Below are positions 59,779-64,000 of a stretch of DNA of 64,000 nt, one piece after another. The stretch is from DASVTR01 sp036382855 (GTDB lineage Bacteria > Acidobacteriota > Blastocatellia > Pyrinomonadales > Pyrinomonadaceae): contig DASVPO010000026.1 in the NCBI GenBank assembly GCA_036382855.1, positions 74,426 to 138,425 on the forward strand. Reading direction: 5' to 3'. Every line of letters begins with the position of its first letter. Position 1 is the stretch's first letter. Under the pieces are notes generated by a model, which was given only the letters and a program-made list of their open reading frames with translations, was not told the DNA's origin and did no database searches. The position numbers and the translations under genes are program-made.

Positions 59779-60471
59779 ATGACCATAAGCGCACCTGCTT
59801 TTATTCTGCTTATCCTCCTGAGTGCTTGTAAGCCCTTAGCTTCATCTTCTGAAATAGCAAAAATTAATTCTAACCAGAACATCTCTGTTGCTTCGCCGCA
59901 GCCGTCTTCCGCTCAAACAACCTCTGTTCCGAAGGCGCGGGAAGATGAAATCCCATCTTTCGATGTGTCTCACATGGTTCCTCACAAAAAGCGGTACTCC
60001 AATTATGAGTATGCGTATACTGTGGAACTTCCAAGTGAGCTAGTTGGTTTTAGCGATCCTGCCCCAATGCCCCAACATGGCATCGGCGTGATTCTTTCTA
60101 CAGAGCCTAAGTCGTACATTTGGGTTGATGGTAGCTACAACGCGGCATTCTTGGAATCGCTGGATGCGGCAATCAACCAACATCTTGAGTGGCTCGCAGA
60201 GGACGGAACAGATATAGAAGTGCTAAGGCGAGAGAAAACGCACCTGCAAAAGTTACCCGCGATGCGTCTCGTGACTCAGTATAAGAGTCTTGCCACAGGC
60301 GAAATCAGGGTGCAAGATTTGATTATTGCTTTCAGACCGTATGAAGATGAGGAGAGAGGAATCACCTACACAATCGGTCTAATAGCACCGCAATCTCGTT
60401 ATAATGAAGATGCCTTAGTTTTAGAGCAGATAATAAACGGATGGAGAATGAAACCTCTACCGCGCGCATAA
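59779..60471 (+). CDS. Cassette 7: lipoprotein, unknown
   Basis: 230 aa with a lipobox (FILLILLSAC, Cys17), a Ser/Thr/Gln-rich linker (about 20-60) and a soluble domain (YEYAYTVELPSELVGFSDP, GIGVILSTEPKSYIWVDGSYNAA, LQKLPAMRLVTQYKS, TYTIGLIAPQSRYNEDALVLEQIINGWRM). The end, with an ...LVLEQIINGWRM helix, resembles PsbP/DUF1795-type periplasmic proteins. The stop codon lies in the attC R'' box. Cassette 59719-60567. Confidence 0.77.
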   Translation: MTISAPAFILLILLSACKPLASSSEIAKINSNQNISVASPQPSSAQTTSVPKAREDEIPSFDVSHMVPHKKRYSNYEYAYTVELPSELVGFSDPAPMPQHGIGVILSTEPKSYIWVDGSYNAAFLESLDAAINQHLEWLAEDGTDIEVLRREKTHLQKLPAMRLVTQYKSLATGEIRVQDLIIAFRPYEDEERGITYTIGLIAPQSRYNEDALVLEQIINGWRMKPLPRA

Positions 60472-60573
60472 CAACTCATTCAACCCGACGCCTCGATAGC
60501 ATGCTTCTCAAGATGCTTCCTTCGATGTAGATTAAATGCCTGCGCTCGGCGCGGGTTAATTCGGGCGTTAGGT
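60466..60573 (+). repeat. attC7
   Basis: R'' GCATAAC (60466-60472), R' GTTAGGT (60567-60573); R'' matches the GTTATGC opening cassette 7. Left half CAACCCGACGCCTCGATAGC, shared with attC9 and attC11. Confidence 0.95.
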
Positions 60574-60651
60574 GCTCACAATGCTTTCAGTCGGCCAAGC
60601 GAGGATGAAGGTATCCTCAGAAATTCCGACCCCCGGAACACGGAGACCCAA

Positions 60652-61233
60652 ATGAGAAAGCTCAAAATCATCGAACACATCTCGCTGGACGGCGTGATCC
60701 AGCACTCCGACGACGACGGCGATTTCCCCTACGGCGACTGGACCGCGCCCTATCGAACCCCCGCCGGCCGGGACGCAATCCTCGCCGCGCATGGCGAGAG
60801 CTTCGACCTGCTGCTCGGCCGTCGCACCTACGATATCTGGTCGGGCTTCTGGCCGAAGGCACCGAGCAGTCCGATGGCGGACGGCCTCAATGCGGCAACA
60901 AAATATGTCGCTACCCACCGCCCGGAGAGTCTTGAATGGGGCCCGTTCGAGGGCCTCGGGCCGGACATCGTCGAGGGCATTCGCCGCGTTAAGTCGCAGG
61001 ACGGCCCGGACCTTATCCTCTGGGGTAGCTCCACGCTGACATCGCCGCTGCTCGAACACGGGCTTGCGGATGAAGTATGGCTTGCCGTCTATCCGATCCT
61101 ATTGGGCACAGGGAAGCGCTTCTTTGCGGAGGGGACCCCGCCACGTTCATTCGAACTCGTCAGCACGAAAGCACTGCCGTCCGGCATCATCCTTAGTCAC
61201 TACAAGGTCGCCGGGCCTCTGAAGACCGAATAG
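60652..61233 (+). CDS. Cassette 8: dihydrofolate-reductase-like (RibD C-terminal domain) protein
   Basis: 193 aa. It begins RKLKIIEHISLDGVIQ and contains DLLLGRRTYDIWSGFWP, LNAATKYVATH, DLILWGSSTLTSPLLEHGLADEVWLAVYPILLGTGKRFF and a final strand. This is the YyaP/YwjB-type RibD_C fold that binds NADPH. These proteins are not usual DHFRs, and trimethoprim resistance should not be assumed. The cassette (60568-61354) is GC-rich unlike its neighbours and ends in an attC of a different family, indicating another source. Confidence 0.88.
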   Translation: MRKLKIIEHISLDGVIQHSDDDGDFPYGDWTAPYRTPAGRDAILAAHGESFDLLLGRRTYDIWSGFWPKAPSSPMADGLNAATKYVATHRPESLEWGPFEGLGPDIVEGIRRVKSQDGPDLILWGSSTLTSPLLEHGLADEVWLAVYPILLGTGKRFFAEGTPPRSFELVSTKALPSGIILSHYKVAGPLKTE

Positions 61234-61260
61234 TTCGACGTTGAGAAGGGATTGGCGCGC

Positions 61261-61360
61261 ACCTAACAACGGCATGCACCCGACCCGCTCCAGCGTGCCT
61301 CTCATGCAAGGCTTGTCGCTAACGATGTTGTGTGCGGGCGGGTGATGTCGGGCGTTGGGC
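61261..61360 (+). repeat. attC8, divergent type
   Basis: R'' ACCTAAC (61261-61267), R' GTTGGGC (61354-61360). The body starts CAACGGCATGCACCCGACCC and ends GCGGGCGGGTGATGTCGGGC, unlike the common type, but with the same one-base bulge. R'' matches the GTTAGGT opening cassette 8. Confidence 0.93.
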
Positions 61361-61458
61361 GTCTCGTTCTAATATAGTGACTGCTAAACTAAAGATTACC
61401 CCCTTGTATCTTGTGTGGTAGCTTATAGCGTCACAATCATCATGATAAAGGTTTGAGT

Positions 61459-62247
61459 ATGGACAATCTCGAAAAATACAGAGAGAGATTTGCTAAAAGC
61501 GCCATGCGTGTATTCGAGTACGCTATAGAAGAATCACGCCAACGCTTGCAGAACCACGTTTCACTTGAACATATCATAGACGCTTTAGCTATGAAGGAAA
61601 TGGCTCTCTTCAATGTAATACTAGCAAAAACGGGCGTGGAACTAGGTGCGCTTAGAGCGCTTTTCAAAACACGAATTGACAGTATTCCGCAGAACAAAGG
61701 CACTGACATTTATATTGCGCCAGGAGTTATTGACCTTTTTAGACATGCTCGAAAGGCTGCACGTACCGCCAACCGTGAGCGAATCATAGTGGCTGATCTT
61801 TTCATTGCGCTCGTGCAAGGTGAGCAGAAGATTCTACACGATATTTTGCTAGCATTTGGTGCTAACTTAGAAGTTGTGTCGGAGAATGCCAAACAAATCT
61901 ATGAAGCTTTCGACCAAGCGGCTGCCTCTGCTGCTAAGACATGGCTTGATGAACTGGATACGGGTGATCCGAATATCATTTGGAGTCAAGCGCACCCTCT
62001 CTTCAAATTTTTCTGGTCTGATTTCCGCTGGCTTTCATTCCAGAATACTAAAGTTTATTTTGGCAAAGTTACCTCTCGAAATCTTCAATCCATAGCCTAT
62101 TCAGAAACGATGGCGGGCGTTCCAGATGGAGAGTATTACACCATCAGATATCAAACATCGTTTGAAAACAAGAGAGCGAGCGCAGAGGAGATTTTTTTAA
62201 TGAGGGATGAAGCCGAATGGAAGATCATCGGATACGTTAGAGTCTAG
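61459..62247 (+). CDS. Cassette 9: Clp N-terminal domain fused to a DUF4019-like domain
   Basis: 262 aa from ATG 61459 (a TTG at 61453 is possible); cytoplasmic, no ATPase. Residues 1-150 form two Clp_N-type repeats (RFAKSAMRVFEYAIEESRQR...SLEHIIDALAMKE; DLFRHARKAARTANRERIIV...DLFIALVQGE), the substrate-binding module of ClpA/ClpC/ClpB. Residues 155-262 (AKTWLDELDTGDPNIIWSQA, NLQSIAYSETMAGVPDGEYY, KIIGYVRV) match the DUF4019 pattern. I know of no described role for this combination. It could bind unfolded or tagged proteins or compete for Clp adaptors. Cassette 61355-62356. Confidence 0.8.
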   Translation: MDNLEKYRERFAKSAMRVFEYAIEESRQRLQNHVSLEHIIDALAMKEMALFNVILAKTGVELGALRALFKTRIDSIPQNKGTDIYIAPGVIDLFRHARKAARTANRERIIVADLFIALVQGEQKILHDILLAFGANLEVVSENAKQIYEAFDQAAASAAKTWLDELDTGDPNIIWSQAHPLFKFFWSDFRWLSFQNTKVYFGKVTSRNLQSIAYSETMAGVPDGEYYTIRYQTSFENKRASAEEIFLMRDEAEWKIIGYVRV

Positions 62248-62252
62248 CCGCC

Positions 62253-62362
62253 GCCCAACAACTCATTCAACCCGACGCCTCAATAGAATACCTTTCATCG
62301 TTGTGCGGTATCTTGCGGCTTGGATGCTATATGCTCGGCGCGGGCTAATTCGGGCGTTATGC
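62253..62362 (+). repeat. attC9
   Basis: R'' GCCCAAC (62253-62259), R' GTTATGC (62356-62362). R'' matches the unusual GTTGGGC that opens cassette 9 even though the attC body is of the common type. Confidence 0.95.
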
Positions 62363-62425
62363 GTCTTCGATTTTACGGGCATACGTCCAAACAACCTTTC
62401 CTGTTCGATTTTGCGTCTCACGGGT

Positions 62426-62935
62426 ATGTCAAAACAACCCCTCCTGATTCTCCTAGTTGTTGGCTTTCTCTCAAGTTCGGCTACTGCCCAAACAACAAAG
62501 CAGCTTACTGAAACCAATCTTTATTACAGAGCGCTATTCGCCAGCCTAGATAGAATGGATAGGGAGTGGGGCAAGATTGATGACACCGTTATGGGCAGCC
62601 AAATCCGCACTGACTACCACAATATGGTTGTGGAGAAGAATCGCAACATAACTGAAGGGCTGCCTTCCCAGCTTGGAGATTATCGCGTCGAGTATCTTGA
62701 GCCGCAGGAGTTGATTGATAGGTATAAAAGGCTGCGAAAAGAGTTCGCCATCCTCGTCGTTTATCCTATGGTTAATGAGGGTGAGCGCCTAGAAATCACC
62801 TTCAATGTTTATTGGATTAGTTATAAGAAGAGCAGGCTAAACTATGCCCTGTCCGATTGGAGTAAGGTATATTTTCGTTATGAATGTGATAAACGGGAAT
62901 ATGTGGTTGATGAGGTGAAGCTCGGCGGCATCTGA
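62426..62935 (+). CDS. Cassette 10: secreted protein, unknown
   Basis: 169 aa with a signal peptide (PLLILLVVGFLSSSATAQ). The mature part is charged and mixed helical/strand (YYRALFASLDRMDREWGKID, LIDRYKRLRKEFAILVVYP, RLEITFNVYWISYKKSRLNY). The open frame extends back to 62207 through attC9, which cannot be coding, so the ATG at 62426 is chosen. No family recognised. Cassette 62357-63022. Confidence 0.75.
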   Translation: MSKQPLLILLVVGFLSSSATAQTTKQLTETNLYYRALFASLDRMDREWGKIDDTVMGSQIRTDYHNMVVEKNRNITEGLPSQLGDYRVEYLEPQELIDRYKRLRKEFAILVVYPMVNEGERLEITFNVYWISYKKSRLNYALSDWSKVYFRYECDKREYVVDEVKLGGI

Positions 62936-62941
62936 CACGCC

Positions 62942-63028
62942 GCATAACAACGGCATGCAGCGGACGCGCATCCAGCATCTCTTTTAACCTCAGTCGTCCG
63001 TGCGCGCCGGTTAATTCGGGCGTTAGAT
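62942..63028 (+). repeat. attC10, hybrid type
   Basis: R'' GCATAAC (62942-62948), R' GTTAGAT (63022-63028). The left half begins CAACGGCATGCAG like attC8, while the right half GCGCGCCGGTTAATTCGGGC is of the common type. R'' matches the GTTATGC opening cassette 10. Confidence 0.93.
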
Positions 63029-63085
63029 TTTGGAGCGTTTAAATTCACCTAAACCTAGATTTAAGGTAAGTAATGTAGCATCACT

Positions 63086-63406
63086 ATGATGACTAAACTA
63101 GACACTCACTGCTTCATTAAGGTTTCAGGGATTGTTTTCATGATCCAATTCTTTATTTCCTTAGCAATCATAATTATATCCTTGGCATCAAATTCGATAC
63201 ATTCGCCATTGATATCTATCTATATGTTTATCTATTACCCATTTAATGCTCTGCTTGAGAAGCTAGGGCTTCCTCCTAGGAGTTTTGCCGCAATTATCTA
63301 TTTCTTGTTTATCGGGCCTTTCTTAGGCATGATTATTTACAGCCTTTGTATCGGAGTCATATTTTACTTTCTCAAAAGTAAGGGAAAAGGCCGCAGAATA
63401 AATTGA
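63086..63406 (+). CDS. Cassette 11: small membrane protein, unknown
   Basis: 106 aa with about three membrane helices (FIKVSGIVFMIQFFISLAII; IISLASNSIHSPLISIYMFI-type loop; FAAIIYFLFIGPFLGMIIYS) and a basic tail (KSKGKGRRIN). A/T-rich. No family recognised. Cassette 63023-63523. Confidence 0.72.
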   Translation: MMTKLDTHCFIKVSGIVFMIQFFISLAIIIISLASNSIHSPLISIYMFIYYPFNALLEKLGLPPRSFAAIIYFLFIGPFLGMIIYSLCIGVIFYFLKSKGKGRRIN

Positions 63407-63420
63407 ATAGTTAGATGAAA

Positions 63421-63529
63421 ATCGAACAACTCATTCAACCCGACGCCTCGGCAGCATGGTTTTCATCATTGATTTATCCTTCCCGGATTGAAGGCTTGCG
63501 CTCGGCGCGGGTTGATTCGGGCGTTATGC
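63421..63529 (+). repeat. attC11, degenerate R''
   Basis: R'' ATCGAAC (63421-63427) instead of the expected ATCTAAC, R' GTTATGC (63523-63529). The body is of the common type (CAACCCGACGCCTCGGCAGC...GGCGCGGGTTGATTCGGGC). It is the only site whose R'' does not complement its cassette's opening core. Confidence 0.88.
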
Positions 63530-63533
63530 CGCT

Positions 63534-64000
63534 ATGAGCCCAAAGAAGGAAACGCGAGAGTCCGCCAAGAGCACCACCGCGTTCAACAAGAAGTCCAAGG
63601 GATTTACGGACGAGGAACGGGCTGCGATGAAGGCTCGCGCCCAGGAGTTGAAGGCGGAAGAGCGCGCGAACAAGAACAAAGCGGATGGGGAAACGGACGT
63701 GCTCGCGGCGATCGCCGCGATGCCGGAACCTGATCGCGCCATGGCCCAGCGGCTGCATGAGCTCATCAAAGCCAGCGCGCCAGTCCTCACGCCGAAGACA
63801 TGGTATGGGATGCCCGCATATGCTAAGGACGGCAAGGTCGTCTGCTTCTTCCAAAGCGCGCAGAAGTTCAAAACGAGGTACGCGTCGTTCGGCTTCAGCG
63901 ATGCGGCGAACCTTGACGAAGGCGCTCTGTGGCCGGTCACCTTTGCGCTGAAGGAGTTGACTGTTGCCGAAGAGGCAAGGATCGTCGCGCTTGTCAAGAG
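63534..64000 (+). CDS. Cassette 12 (partial): DUF1801/YdhG-like protein
   Basis: Runs off the right edge; 155 codons visible. A charged N-terminal helix (KGFTDEERAAMKARAQELKA) is followed by LHELIKASAPVLTPKTWYGMPAYAKDGKVVCFFQSAQKFKTRYASFGF. This is the pattern of DUF1801/YdhG (frataxin-fold-like) proteins, which are frequent in soil bacteria and integrons. GC-rich, like cassette 8. The start ATG at 63534 is 5 bases after the attC11 core. Confidence 0.78.
   Translation, partial: MSPKKETRESAKSTTAFNKKSKGFTDEERAAMKARAQELKAEERANKNKADGETDVLAAIAAMPEPDRAMAQRLHELIKASAPVLTPKTWYGMPAYAKDGKVVCFFQSAQKFKTRYASFGFSDAANLDEGALWPVTFALKELTVAEEARIVALVK

Larger units (their letters stand above)
54357..64000. mobile_element. 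Chromosomal integron: integrase gene, attI and at least twelve cassettes (right end outside window)
   Basis: The integrase gene reads leftward, the cassette array rightward, with attI between: the standard integron layout. Cassettes are 0.5-1.0 kb, each with one gene followed by a ~90-110-base attC. Nine attC share TAACAACTCATTCAACC-like left and GGTTAATTCGGGCGTTAG-like right halves, two (attC8 and attC10) differ on the left. Such homogeneity is typical of sedentary chromosomal integrons. Cassettes are mostly A/T-richer than the backbone and differ among themselves in composition. There is no transposase, resolvase or resistance gene. The left end lies next to tRNA-Cys. Confidence 0.95.

Noticed and set aside
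60652..61233. Trimethoprim-resistance dihydrofolate reductase cassette
   Set aside because: The sequence matches RibD_C/YyaP-type reductases rather than DfrA/DfrB proteins; no resistance claim is justified.
62207..62425. N-terminal extension of the cassette 10 gene
   Set aside because: It would be translated through attC9 and the end of cassette 9; the signal peptide begins at 62426.
55313..63529. Regularly spaced similar repeats that might be a CRISPR array
   Set aside because: Repeats are ~90-110 bases, spaced 0.5-1 kb apart, with genes between and R''/R' boxes; this is an attC pattern, and no cas genes are present.

Overview
The window looks like the chromosome of a GC-rich Gram-negative bacterium. 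Acidobacteriota, perhaps the Blastocatellia/Pyrinomonas side, is my best guess. It rests on gene order and protein style (TonB/ExbB/ExbD plus TPR lipoprotein, S9D peptidase, split AtuA, DUF4239), not on a marker gene, so it is an inference. About 54 kb is ordinary backbone. The last ~10 kb is a chromosomal integron.

Region by region. 0-10.6 kb: a septum-formation initiator gene end, then acyl-CoA metabolism. This comprises a two-subunit B12 mutase with an isobutyryl-CoA-mutase-type active site, two crotonases, an alpha/beta hydrolase, AtuA split into two genes around a NUDIX gene, an Arg/Gly-rich secreted protein and a carboxylase beta subunit of the methylcrotonyl/geranyl-CoA type. Together these suggest branched-chain or isoprenoid acyl-CoA breakdown. 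10.8-13.7 kb: a secreted zinc protease, a YbgC-type thioesterase and a YmdB phosphodiesterase. 13.7-21.8 kb (minus strand): a translation and division block thrS-infC-rpmI-rplT-pheS-pheT-(coiled-coil)-zapA-6S RNA. infC appears to start at AUA, and PheT lacks its OB-fold tRNA-binding domain. 22-33 kb: tRNA-Val, a GT-C-like membrane protein, small unknowns, an AT-rich membrane-protein gene, an ABC-F ATPase, a PpiC/SurA-like lipoprotein, rpmB, ridA and rel. 32.9-36.8 kb: a TonB-ExbB-ExbD-ExbD-TPR energy-transduction operon. 37.1-41.8 kb: tgt-yajC-secD-secF. 41.8-53.7 kb: secreted unknowns, a four-GAF histidine kinase, der, a PLD-like protein, a DUF4239 protein, yraN and an S9D glutamyl-endopeptidase-like peptidase. 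Then tRNA-Gly and tRNA-Cys.

54.36-64 kb is the notable part: an integron with an integrase gene (minus strand), an attI region and at least twelve gene cassettes separated by eleven recognisable attC sites; the array runs off the right edge. In ten of the eleven complete cassettes the incoming core hexamer is exactly complementary to the cassette's own R'' box, as expected for circular cassettes inserted by IntI. The integrase reading frame is broken by one extra CT unit in a short CT repeat. Repairing it gives a full-length integron integrase with all catalytic residues. Most cassette products are predicted membrane, secreted or lipoprotein, and most are of unknown function. Two stand out: a reversed cassette encoding a TonB C-terminal-like domain and a Clp-N/DUF4019 fusion.

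A second genome-wide peculiarity is a set of about eleven intergenic hairpins, 60-105 bp long. Their arms are degenerate short tandem repeats (GTGATGAGT-like, GAACGATGAA-like and others), and they sit between genes and inside operons.
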